In this document: piece by piece, positions 54,962 through 64,000 of the stretch
How the letters are laid out: each line of letters begins with the position of its first letter
Numbering within the stretch: position 1 is the stretch's first letter
Assembly (NCBI GenBank): GCA_963556145.1
Contig: OY744473.1
Span: 4,216,001-4,280,000, forward strand
From: Hygrocybe punicea
Lineage: Eukaryota; Basidiomycota; Agaricomycetes; Agaricales; Hygrophoraceae
DNA: 64,000 nt
Direction of reading: 5' to 3'
Notes under the pieces: generated by a model
Databases searched by the model: none
Told to the model about the DNA's origin: nothing
Seen by the model: the letters and a program-made list of their open reading frames with translations, nothing else
Position numbers and translations under genes: made by a program

Positions 54962-55721
54962 TAGTAATGGATAGGTTTGGTTCTGAACCAAGGTTCGGAC
55001 CTGAACCAAACTGAACTGAACCTGAATTAGGGTTCAGGTTCAAGCTTCAGCCTGAACCGAACCTGAGGTTCAGTTCAAGGTTCAGGCAGGGGGGAAATTC
55101 TGTGAATCTGGTTCGAACTGGTTCGAACCAGAACCTAAACTTTAACAAATGTGATATAATTTTGCCTAATTTTCAGAAGAAACATGATCACTTTTCTCTT
55201 GTTGTAGCTAACAACTTCCTGTTAAACCCTGCCACTCTTCCTCAGGGGGTTTGAGCCCTGGATTTGTCAGGGATAAGTTGGTATAAGTTGTATAATATCT
55301 GAGGATTGTGCCAAGGTAAGCCTCATGTATGTGTGATGTATTATATTATCATTATTTTTAAGTACTACAGCTGCAATATTGAAGCTGATAAGGTTAATTT
55401 CTTGATCATTTTATCTTTAAGTGATACAAATGTACAGTAATACAGACAATTTGCTGCTAAAGAAACCTTTTTTCATGCTATATAACTACAAGGCATAAAA
55501 CAAAGGCCTTTATACTGAATAAAAATGTAATCTAGCCCTATGATACACTTACAGGTTTGGTTCAGGGTTCAGATCAGGGTGAACCTGAACTGAACCTGTT
55601 TGAACCTGAACCTAAGGTTCAGTTCAAGGTTCAGTGTATCGACTGAACTGAACCTTAGGTTCGGTTCAAGGTTCGGATTTTTTTGGCCTGAACCGGACCA
55701 AACCGAACCTGTCCATCACTA
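54962..55721. mobile_element. 760-bp hAT-like MITE nested inside 54851-56956
   Basis: Ends TAGT(A/G)ATGGA(T/C)AGGTT are inverted; flanks GGCGGTTC (54954-54961) and GGTGGTTC (55722-55729) differ at one base, an 8-bp duplication. Subtermini are built from GGTTCAG/CTGAACC oligomers. Its left ~300 bp recur inverted at 5330-5628. Confidence 0.85.
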
Positions 55722-56069
55722 GGTGGTTCAAACTGCGTTCAAACACGGTTCAAACCGCGAACCGTAATGTATAGTTACCTACGTAGATACTCATTTAGAT
55801 ACTTAATTTTTCACATTTTTTTCTATGCAGTCACGTGAACATAGGTCATGTGACCTTAAACATACTCGCGTGACACCCTAATTTCGACTCAACACTAACG
55901 TTACTCAACAACCACGGTAAGTAAAGGCTTCATACTATATTTTACTGACATTTTATTACATAGAACAGCCCCCCGTGGCCCACCTTGACCGCATAAAGAA
56001 GGCGCCCACGGTCAACTCCACCCAACAACCTCCCTTGCGTTCCAATGCGAGCCGGAGTGAATCGAGGGC

Positions 56070-56310
56070 AGCAGCGGCAGCAGCAGCAATGGCAGTGGCA
56101 ACACCACCAATGCCACCACCCCGATGATGGCCAAATGGCCCCAACCGACAGCAACTGCAACAGCAGCAGCAGCAACCGCAACTGTAACTGCAACTGCAAC
56201 CACAACTGCAGCAGCAGCAGCAGCAACCGCAACTGCAACTGCAGCAGCAGCAGCAGCAGCAACAGCAACGCTGGCAGCAGCAGCAGAGCAACACCGGCGG
56301 CAGCAGCCAC
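56070..56310. repeat. CAG/CAA-rich trinucleotide repeat
   Basis: Inside the hAT-like element; similar to 17200-17530. Opens artefactual frames on both strands. Confidence 0.85.
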
Positions 56311-56485
56311 CTGCTGCGTCAAACGCGGATGATCGCGACCATTGTCGCCTCCACCACCACTTACAACACCAACACCAACACGACGACGATGATGACGATG
56401 ATGACGATGACGGGGAGTTGAAGGCTGGGAGGGTGGTGCGCCCACCTACTGGCCCAGGTACGTCCCTCATGAACACACCCTAGCC

Positions 56486-56800
56486 GCGTCAATTGACATG
56501 TGGACGCCCATAGGAAGTCCCCAGCCCCATCCAACCTCGCAAAAACAGATGGAGTGCGTCAATTGATGTGCCCCGTTCTTCGCGAGGTCGTCAGCATGCG
56601 CGGACGCCCATGGAAAGTCCCCGGCCCCATCCAACCTCGCGGAAACTGATGGAGCATGTCAATTGACGCGTCCCCGTTCTTCGCAAGGTAGGTAGCACGC
56701 ACGGACGCCCATGGGAAGTACCTGGCCCCAACCCAACCTCGCAGAAACAGACGGAGTGCACCCCCATCTACCTCGTGAGGGTGACAGCTGCGTCAATTTA
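56486..56800. repeat. ~100-bp degenerate tandem repeat, about three units
   Basis: Units share GCGTCAATTGA, GGACGCCCAT, GAAGTCCCC and CCATCCAACCTCGC. Inside the hAT-like element. Confidence 0.7.
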
Positions 56801-58209
56801 TGTGTGTCTGGCCCGCGCGAGGTATTTGGAGGTTGGTTTGTGGTTTGAACTGCGTTTGAATGCAGACCGAACGCTGTGGAACCGTTCGACACAGTTCCAG
56901 TTCTGGTTTTTCAAAAATAGCGAAAAACCGGACCGAACCGATCTTCGGCAACACTATCTATGCCATTCATCAACTACCACACTCCATTGAATATCTCTCC
57001 CACTGAATCTTTGTTCACCACTTTGCCAAGCGATTCTTCATTCATTAGCTCTCCCAATGAAATTTGGAATTTAGGTCGGCCTGGTATTTCCCCTGAGCAT
57101 CAATACTGTCATGCATTAGAAATATTGCGTGAAGGAAAACTCGGACCGGCTGATCTCCTCTTATTCATCCTCAACCCCGACATACCGAAGAACAACTGCC
57201 TCAGGTCTGGGATATACAAGAGAGGTGGGAAACTAGGACAAATTCTCGATATGGTAGCGGATTCTTACCACAGAAAAGAGTCATTGAAGGAGTGGATTCA
57301 GAATTGAGGGGCCGACATTATTGGAGACTTCGTCAGCAACGAGATGGACCTTGTCAAAAAAGCATTCTTTTTAAATTTGAATGAAATTACACCAAATTTC
57401 ATCCAAAATTGGACACTGGAATCAACCATTGAAATGGTTACGAAACGAGATGCGCCCATCCTCACATTGATTTTATTGCGAGCTGCTCAGACGAAAAACG
57501 CACTGGCTAAGAATAAGGTGAAGCACCCTGAAATGGTATGTCTCAAGCCATTCTCATTATTAATTTATCCGCTCACTGTCGTAGTTGTGTTATATCATCA
57601 TTGTGCAGCTAGTGCATTCTTGATCATCTCGTAGCCTGAGTTTTCCATCGATATTCTCCTTATTTCAGTGGACTACAGGGTGCCAACGTCAAACAATGGA
57701 CGTTCTGTCATGATGTGGACTCGGTATCTCTTACAACTCGATTCTCAAACTTGTTGGAAGTCTTGGACAACGCTGCATCGATTTAGTGTCGGATGTTGTT
57801 GGAGAACCTCACGCACTTTGCTGGGATAATATTAATGTTTCTACCTCCATTTTCGTTGAGCAGCGAACGGATGCACCTGCAAAAGTACAATCCGGAACAT
57901 TCGCTGTGCTCTACAAACTCCCTCGTGCAGATCCTAGCAAGATGATCCTCGCACCGATAATCGCACATGCAATTACCACTCCCGATCTAAACTTCGACAG
58001 TCATATCAGGCCAACAAAAACACAGCTCGAGTCGACACTTTCCAGATGCAAATAATTGTTGTCCACGTCCTCACATCCTATTCTGATTAATTTCACCATT
58101 ATTCCACTGCCCTTGAATTGCAGCACAAGCCACGTTGCACCATGGCACCCACAAAAACAGAGACCTTTCCTTTGCGGGTCACGACTATCAATGAAGTGAC
58201 TGTGCCCGG

Positions 58210-58367
58210 TGGAGTGGTACCGAGGTACCACTCCAGGGGCTCACGCAGGACTCGAGGGAAAGGTCGACTGGATAGGAAGGATGGACTGACTACTACATCT
58301 GGAAGGCTACTAACTAGGTCAAACCGTGGGAACCTGATCACGTGACTGACCAGGCACAACTACTACA
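58210..58367 (-). repeat. LTR of copy B (3' LTR in minus orientation)
   Basis: Direct repeat of 59881-60038; a G-to-A difference from copy A lies in CTCC(A/G)GGGGC near 58233. A purine tract (GGAGGAGGGG on the minus strand) adjoins it. Confidence 0.88.
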
Positions 58368-59880
58368 AGTGCCCCTCCTCCTCATGGTGACGTCCTCGTC
58401 ACCATACCGCTACTAAAAGAAAACAAAAAGCAAAACAAAACTGACCAAGAAAAAAACTCTCCAGTCACGACTCCCAGTCCCTCACGATGCCCCGGGCCTT
58501 ACACGTGAGGCGGGACCGTATCGTCCTCCAAGATCGTTGGGGGTGGTAGATGACCAAACTGTAACTCTGCTCTGCTCCTCCATCCTCGAATGCCTCTGGG
58601 ACTCACATCGCAGGGTAGGATAAAAACGTTCAAAACCATAAGTTCTTGTAGCCCAGGGTGTGAGTTCTTGTGATCCGAAAATAGACTGGGTGGTTCGTGC
58701 GAAAGTAAATAGGTACGGTGCTGTCGAGCAGTGATGGTTCGTAGATAGGTCGAATATCCAATAAATGTCGAGGGTGGGGAAAGGGGATAGGACGGGACAA
58801 GGTACGGTGTAAACGGGGGAAAGGGAAAGCATACGGGTGCATTGGGCCATGCGGTGGCATCGGGGATTCTCGATATGAGGGGACTAGCGCTGGGGTGCTA
58901 AGTGGTCGCGGCGGTGACTCGTTTGGGTCCCTACGGGTCGGGGAAGTCGCCAGGGTCGAGAACGAGGTTGCGGGGAGCTGAACGAGGGCTCGAGGAGCCG
59001 GGTATGGCGCGTGGCCCGGGTGTCTGAAAACAACGGCGGGGGCTCGTTTGGCGCAATGGAGGTGAACGGGGTGTCCTGGCCGGTGGAACGAGGGCACGGG
59101 TGGTCGAATGGGTCCGTGTGGGGCTGGGGTACACGAAAGAACGGGGGGGCGCGACGGATCCGTGGTGTGACCAAAAACGGCGGTGGGGGCTCGTTCGGGG
59201 CGTTAGCGAGACGCAGGGTGCTCTGGGGGGTGGGCCGCGAGATTGGTGAGCTGGTCTGGGGCTGGTTGTGCTGGCAGAACGGGGCCGCGCGATGGTGACG
59301 TGGCGCGTGGCTCGGGTGTCCGAAAACGACGGTGGGGGTTCGTTTGGCACAATGGAGGGAAACGGGGGGTCCTGGCCGGTGGGACGAGTGTGCGGGGAGT
59401 CGAATGGGTCCGTGTAGGGGTGGGGGTGACGAGAAACGGGGTCCGTGCGGCGGCGCTGCGATTTTCATTGGGTTGTCCTAAACTCGCAGTAGCGGGCTAC
59501 GTGGGATCCTGATGGGGAACGCGGGGCTCCGGAACGTCGAACGAAGTTGCGGGGGGTTGTCTGGACATGGCTGGGTCTAAAGAAAGTGGAAATTCGGGGG
59601 GTCGAAAAAAGTGACGTGGCCTGCCGCTTGGGTGCTGAGAAGGGTCGCGGGCGTGTTTTTTGGGTCAACGGGGGGCGACGCGGGGCCCTATTGGGTTGAA
59701 CATGTGCACCAGGGGGTAATTTGAGTGTTGTACGGCCGTGAGTGAAGAGAAAATGCGCGGTTGCGCAGCAGTGGGTGGTGAGGCCGAAAAAAGGTCGTCT
59801 CGTGAGAAAGTCGTAAGGAGTGGGAACCCGAGAGAAAAAAGAGAGAGGCATGGAGTCGAAGAACACTCTCATCACCACGT

Positions 59881-60038
59881 TGGAGTGGTACCGAGGTACC
59901 ACTCCGGGGGCTCACGCAGGACTTGAGGGAAAGGTCGACTGGATAGGAAGGATGGACTGACTACTACATCTGGAAGGCTACTAACTAGGTCAAACCGTGG
60001 GAACCTGATCACGTGACTGACCAGGCACAACTACTACA
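59881..60038 (-). repeat. LTR of copy B (5' LTR in minus orientation)
   Basis: Direct repeat of 58210-58367, followed by CCGG target duplication. Confidence 0.88.
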
Positions 60039-61639
60039 CCGGCACGATCAAAATCTGGCAGAACATATACGAAGAGCAGCTCAAACGGACTCACCAACAA
60101 ATGGAAAATATCGCCGTCCCAAGTTTTAACAATCAACTTACCAATGCTCGTATACGTGGTGCAAAAGTCATGCGTATCAGGGATGTAAACCCATTTCTTT
60201 GACTCGACAACATCCAACTAGGTTACGGATTATTTCACAAATGTCTTAACCTGGTTTGGGCTGTCGTGAAGATCCACCAAGGCACCGTTGATCAGCTGGG
60301 GAGCCTCAAGTATTTTTTTGCCCTACTCGAGAAGACCTGCTTAGCAGGAGATAAGTCGGATTATCATACCCTTCTCTCAGCTCTTATTCAAATACTCAAT
60401 GGTATCATTCTCCAAGCATGGCGTGAAGAGTGTGGCTTCGCCACCTTCAAACTCTTCGCCACTTCCAATCCAACTCCGGACAAGCTTCTCTCTATTGCGC
60501 TACAAATTATTTCAAAGTATGCTACTCCTATGGATGAGCGACTCCAGCCTAAGCAAACGAGGAAAAATACCAAAGCATCAAATCAAGCCCATGAGAGCTG
60601 TGACAATGACTTAGACTCTACCGCTTCGGACAACGGGGATGTTTTACCCACCCCAATACCCCTAGATGATCTGCAACAAGACCGCGCCCACCGTAATATT
60701 TGCCTCCTCACACAGGATCTTCTCTATGTCGCGGAACTCATCAAGTCTATCTCAGATGGTGACTGGGGCCGCATCGAAGATATCCTCGGTCAATTGACCA
60801 TGATGTTCCGTGGAGCTGGGTCAAACAACTATAGCACGGAGCTCCTCCATTTTATTCGCAACCTCAAACTCGTTTGGGGTGATGACTTCGGGTAATTTGT
60901 CTTCAACTTTGATATTAATAATTACAATGGCTATATTTTTAGGAACATTATGCGTGACTGTATGCTCGTTAATCCGTCCGGCCTTGGGGGTCATTGGATG
61001 GGCATAGATATGAACATCGAGCACCTTATTGGATATCTCAAGGTATGACATCCATCTTTTGCTCGCATGTTCCGCGGCTAACAAACAATGGAAACCAAGT
61101 TTTTATTCTCTTCGAAAGGGCTGCGCGCAAGTTGGGAGCATCTTGGAAACATTTCTGCTGCTATTGACTATCTTCAGAGAATCAAGAAACAGGTTGGCCT
61201 CGCTTTGGGCAGCTACCAAGGTCGAACCCACACAAAACCTGATGTGTCAGACCTTGTATGGAAGGTAGCCAACAACGTGCGAGAATTTGAGCTCCTTAAA
61301 TTCAAGCTGGACCGCCAGAATCACCCAAACAAACTTGCAAAATCCGTCCTCAACATTCTTGACGAAGGGGAGAAGAAACTCAAATCATCCTCGCTCAAGA
61401 CTTTTAACAACAAGATTCGGGCCCTTCTGCATGGGCGATCAGTCGATGAGGAAGGGCAGTCAATTTTTGAGGAACAGGATGACATAGCACCGGCTGATTT
61501 TGAAGCATTGCTGGTAAACGACGAGGACAATTAAGGAGTTCCAGTTCCATTTCACTCAGACTGTACAGTAAACATTGTGAATGCGAACAAAAATCAAATG
61601 TGAAAACAATGTGAATGACAACAATGCGAATACTTTAAC

Positions 61640-62110
61640 CTATTTTTCCCTCTGTCTGAGTACTCGGCCGCCAACTTCAAAATTAGCTTTATCTTGTAGT
61701 GGTAGGCGAGATGGGAGCCGGATGATGAGATGGGGGGTGGAATCTGCAGGGAGGGAAGCACTCAGAATAGGATTTGCAGGAGTAAGAGAAGTGCTTGTGG
61801 TAGGACCATCCTTCCTCTTTCTGGAAATGTTTGTCATTGGTGGGGGTAGGTCATATCTTTGTATAACATTGAAGAGGGATTCTGCCCACTGAATGGATCA
61901 TTCATGGGTCTCGCCAAGAGCTTGAGTGACATCAGACGGACTATGAAGACTTGAGGGAAGAATGGCCGCTAAGGTCTTGATTTTTGCATCATCAATAATC
62001 CAGTTTGCCGGGCAAAGAGCGTGAAGAGGGTTGTTGATATGTGCATTAGACCACCAGGTGTGAATCAGAATCTCGAGGGGCCCACGCATCTTTACAGGAC
62101 ATTTTTTCAC
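61640..62110 (-). pseudogene. Unassigned gene fragment, one nonsense codon
   Basis: One minus-strand frame runs from near 62110 (KKCPVKMRGPLEILIHTWWS, NPLHALCPANWIIDD) to TGA at 61898-61900 (GETHE-stop-SIQWAESLF; TGG likely). It continues in the same frame through VIQRYDLPPP to a basic, Pro/Ser-rich tail ending at 61640. I have seen similar stretches in repeat-associated mushroom genes but cannot name the family. It converges on the DUF6589 gene, and its 5' end is cut by the long repeat at 62113. Confidence 0.4.
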
Positions 62111-62112
62111 GC

Positions 62113-62896
62113 TGTAAAGGCGAGGTCGGGGTGGCTGCGGAATAATAATCCTAAGCCTGTGGGGTCAGCGTAGAAGTGACTAGGAATAGTCTAACAAGCT
62201 TCAGTAAGATAATAGGATATAAAAAGTAAGAAGCCGCCGAGTAAACTACTGAAATCTATCGAGACCGATTGAAGCCGACGATGTCGGGTACGGCGGGTCG
62301 GGTGACGGGTGACGAGAAACGTAGAGATAAAGGCGGTAGAACGACGGGGAGGGCGTCGAGGAATCCGACGAGCAATGTGTGCGATGGAATTTACTGAGAG
62401 ACTAATTCTCAGAGAGAGGAAATGGGGGAACTGGTTTCTTTTTTTGAGACGGCGCTTGGGCACCGTTTTTATACTACAAAGTTCTGTACCTAGATTCGGA
62501 CGAGAGTCCTCGGCCGATGAGAGGAAACAAAGGAGAATAAAAATGGGGAAGTAGGAAGAGCGTTGCGAGGCGACGATGACAGGGAAAATGGGTGGAAGAT
62601 ATAAAAACCGTAAAAGATGCAAAATACTTTACTATATCCCCATAAGGGAGACGCTAGGCGTGAATAAGGCAAGTCCGATGTCGGGATCCCAGTCCGATGA
62701 GATCTATCTTTGATATTTGAAGTTCCGCGAGTTTAGGAGATAGACCGACCAGGTACGTGAGCGGCCGTGCTAGTCGGTATGCATCGGGTTGCGTCGGGTT
62801 GCATTGGGTTCGAACGTAGATTGCTAGAGACGTCGGGTTCGAGCGGATTCGCTAGATATCGATGTTACGGCCTCAGAGGGTCGAGGACCCTCTACA
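62113..62896 (-). repeat. 784-bp long repeat, right copy (inverted partner at 53669-54451)
   Basis: Reverse complement of 53669-54451 with substitutions and small indels; minus-strand start TGTAGAGGG, end CTTTACA. Bases adjoining the inner ends (GCG) are also shared. Confidence 0.75.
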
Positions 62897-63069
62897 TCTC
62901 CTTGGGTCTTCTAATAGAGACCATCCGTGGTCGAGAATATGGGGTCTCCGAATGCGGGTCGCGAATGTGGCCAATCACGTGAGCGGCCAAACAACGGCAA
63001 AGTAAAATAAAAAATAAAAAAATTCTCGTTGTTGATCCGACCTTTCCTCTACACCATCACACGTTCACA

Positions 63070-64000
63070 ATGTCCCAAGTCTATGACAACTTCCTCGCTT
63101 TCGTCGAAAGCATCGAACCCGATGTCTGGGCGGACTACGAAGAGGCCGTCAACGCAGTCACCGTGTTTCATAGCGACGACCTTGTAACGATGGTGGACAG
63201 CAACGAGGGGATGGCCCAACAATGGTTGAGCGGCCGCAAGAAGGTGCTGGTGAGTTTCCTTATTGACTACGCGTGTCCTAAGATAGCTCATGTCGTCCCG
63301 CCAGCGTGCTTATAATGGAATCGTCGCGGAACTCCGAGCTGGTGGTACGAGGCCAGTACCGCCACCGTTATGGGCCGACCGCCAATCGTACGCCAACGAT
63401 GTCGAAGAGTGGCTGAAAGAAGCGGCAGACCAGGAGAGGCAGGAACAGGAAGAAGCCAGACGGCAGGCGGATGAAGAAGCAGCTACGCGGGAAGAGGAGG
63501 CCAGACGGATGGCAGAGGCAAATGCACGAGCGGAGGCGGAGAAAAGGCGAAAGGCGGCAGAGGAAAGGCGGGAGCGGCTTAGAATAGAACAACACGAGCA
63601 GCACTGGAATCAAGAAGCGGACTGGGTTGAAAGGGATGGAGCCGCGTATCGGCGGCGGCTCAGTGAAGAATGGCGAGCTGAAGCAAACGCATCGGTCGTG
63701 GGTGAACCAAGGACTGAGTTGATTCCGGAGGGCGAAGCCACAGTTGAGCCAGAGGAAGGCCCCGTCGACCCAGCACCAGAGACACCGGCCGATGTAGAAG
63801 ATGTAGATATGCCGGGCGTAGAGACCGGAGACTTGGCTGGTACGATGGTGAGTTCTTGTGTCGGTTCATTTGTTCTTTAGTCACTGATCCTGGTAACAGT
63901 TCACCGGGCTGTTTCCCCTACAACCCTGCACCAACTGCGTCAAGGCGCAAGAGGTGTGTCGAGGCGTCACGGGCTACGTGTGCGAACGATGCCGGAGGCT
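63070..64000 (+). CDS. Coiled-coil protein with C-terminal cysteine cluster, cut at right edge
   Basis: ATG 63070 (MSQVYDNFLAFVE) follows an AT-rich leader. Exon 1 ends near 63249 with a GTGAGT donor. Exon 2 (about 63286-63846) reads SRQRAYNGIVAELRAGG, a long Glu/Arg/Ala-rich coiled coil (QERQEQEEARRQADEE) and an acidic Pro-rich part. A third exon from about 63901 begins FTGLFPLQPCTNCVKAQEVC and continues CERCRRL, a run of paired cysteines that could bind zinc. The gene runs off the window. I cannot assign the family; the Cys pattern recalls small zinc-binding tails of repeat-associated fungal ORFs. No stops within the exons. Confidence 0.6.

Larger units (their letters stand above)
54851..56956. 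mobile_element. 2,106-bp hAT-like element containing a second hAT-like MITE
   Basis: Inverted ends TAGTG(A/T)TGCCGAAG(T/A)TCGGTTCGG and a perfect 8-bp duplication TCTATGCC (54843-54850, 56957-56964). Interior: nested MITE 54962-55721, CAG/CAA repeats, and a ~100-bp tandem repeat. No transposase. Confidence 0.9.
58210..60038 (-). mobile_element. Small non-autonomous LTR element (TRIM-like), copy B
   Basis: 158-bp LTRs at 58210-58367 and 59881-60038, near-identical to those of copy A. Target duplication CCGG at 58206-58209 and 60039-60042. The interior, about 1.5 kb, matches copy A at its LTR-proximal parts. The middle differs, with extra tandem units of GC-rich sequence around 59000-59450. 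No RT, protease or integrase. Confidence 0.87.
56965..61534 (+). pseudogene. DUF6589-family protein gene, interrupted and decayed
   Basis: Readable blocks in order: EHQYCHALEILREGKLGPADLL, YKRGGKLGQILDMV (stop TGA near 57305), NWTLESTIEMVTKRDAP, LRAAQTKN, then after an intron-like gap HALCWDNINVSTSIFVEQ and KVQSGTFAVLYKL. The small LTR element breaks the frame at 58210. From 60039: PSFNNQLTNARIRGAKVMR, GTVDQLGSLKYFFALLEKT, DYHTLLSALIQILNG, FRGAGSNNYSTELLHF, NPSGLGGHWMGIDMNIEHLI, SKGLRASWEHLGNISAAIDYL and GRTHTKPDVSDLVW, ending at 61534. I recognise the DUF6589 family, abundant and unexplained in Agaricomycetes. This copy is inactive by insertion and at least one stop. Confidence 0.75.

Noticed and set aside
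55942..56483. Long frames around 56.0-56.5 kb
   Set aside because: Also products of trinucleotide repeats within a hAT-like element.
53669..62896. A conventional LTR retrotransposon bounded by the 783-bp repeats
   Set aside because: The repeats are inverted relative to each other and no RT, integrase or protease lies between them.
1..64000. CRISPR arrays, tRNA or rRNA genes, bacterial promoters
   Set aside because: No regularly spaced repeats, cloverleaf candidates or rRNA-like blocks were noticed, and the gene structure is eukaryotic.

Overview
The window looks like a repeat-rich accessory region of an Agaricomycete (Basidiomycota) genome. This is inferred from three things. Most readable genes carry many 45-60 bp GT-AG introns. 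The mobile elements belong to families expanded in mushroom-forming fungi: KDZ transposases, DIRS-type tyrosine-recombinase retroelements, DUF6589 proteins, and DDE_1 transposases with Ulp1-like proteases. The host genes (arsenite methyltransferase-rhodanese fusion, kinase-GTPase fusion, solute carrier) have fungal architecture. No bacterial-type operons, CRISPR arrays, rRNA or tRNA genes were seen. Family names come from recognition of sequence patterns, not from searches.

Layout, left to right. 1-1773: minus-strand KDZ transposase running off the left edge. 2.0-4.9 kb: two decayed genes. 5.1-7.3 kb: a pentanucleotide microsatellite, a GGTTCAG-rich MITE fragment and a broken possible membrane-protein gene. 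7.36-12.1 kb: DIRS-like retroelement 1. 12.4-13.06 kb: a foldback element. 13.7-17.9 kb: a unit with terminal inverted repeats that holds a short LTR, a 586-aa repeat-associated ORF, another foldback element and CAG/CAA repeats. 18.15-25.1 kb: decayed DIRS-like retroelement 2, split by a small LTR element in gag and a hAT-like MITE in the RT/RNase H region. 25.8-32.4 kb: inverted repeats enclosing a decayed DDE_1 transposase and a Ulp1-like protease, with two MITEs nested in the right arm.

33.3-52.7 kb is the most gene-like part. It has a minus-strand gene joining an MLKL-NTD-like helical region, a protein kinase and an AIG1-like GTPase. Three stand-alone GTPases of the same family follow, two of them as an inverted duplication. 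There is also an uncharacterised gene split by a transposon, a mitochondrial-carrier-like gene carrying a second copy of the same transposon in an intron, and an arsenite methyltransferase fused to an arsenate-reductase-like rhodanese. The two transposon copies are both 3,234 bp, sit 10,023 bp apart, and have different 6-bp target duplications.

53.7-62.9 kb: a decayed DUF6589 gene bracketed by inverted ~783-bp repeats, interrupted by nested hAT-like elements and a second copy of the small LTR element. 63.07-64.0 kb: the start of a coiled-coil gene with a cysteine cluster, cut by the right edge.

The kinase-GTPase fusion and neighbouring GTPases could be a signalling or immunity-like (cell-death) module. 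That is inference from domain architecture. The other regions are mostly layers of nested insertions, several of which can be ordered because removing the inserted element with one target-site copy rejoins the host reading frame.
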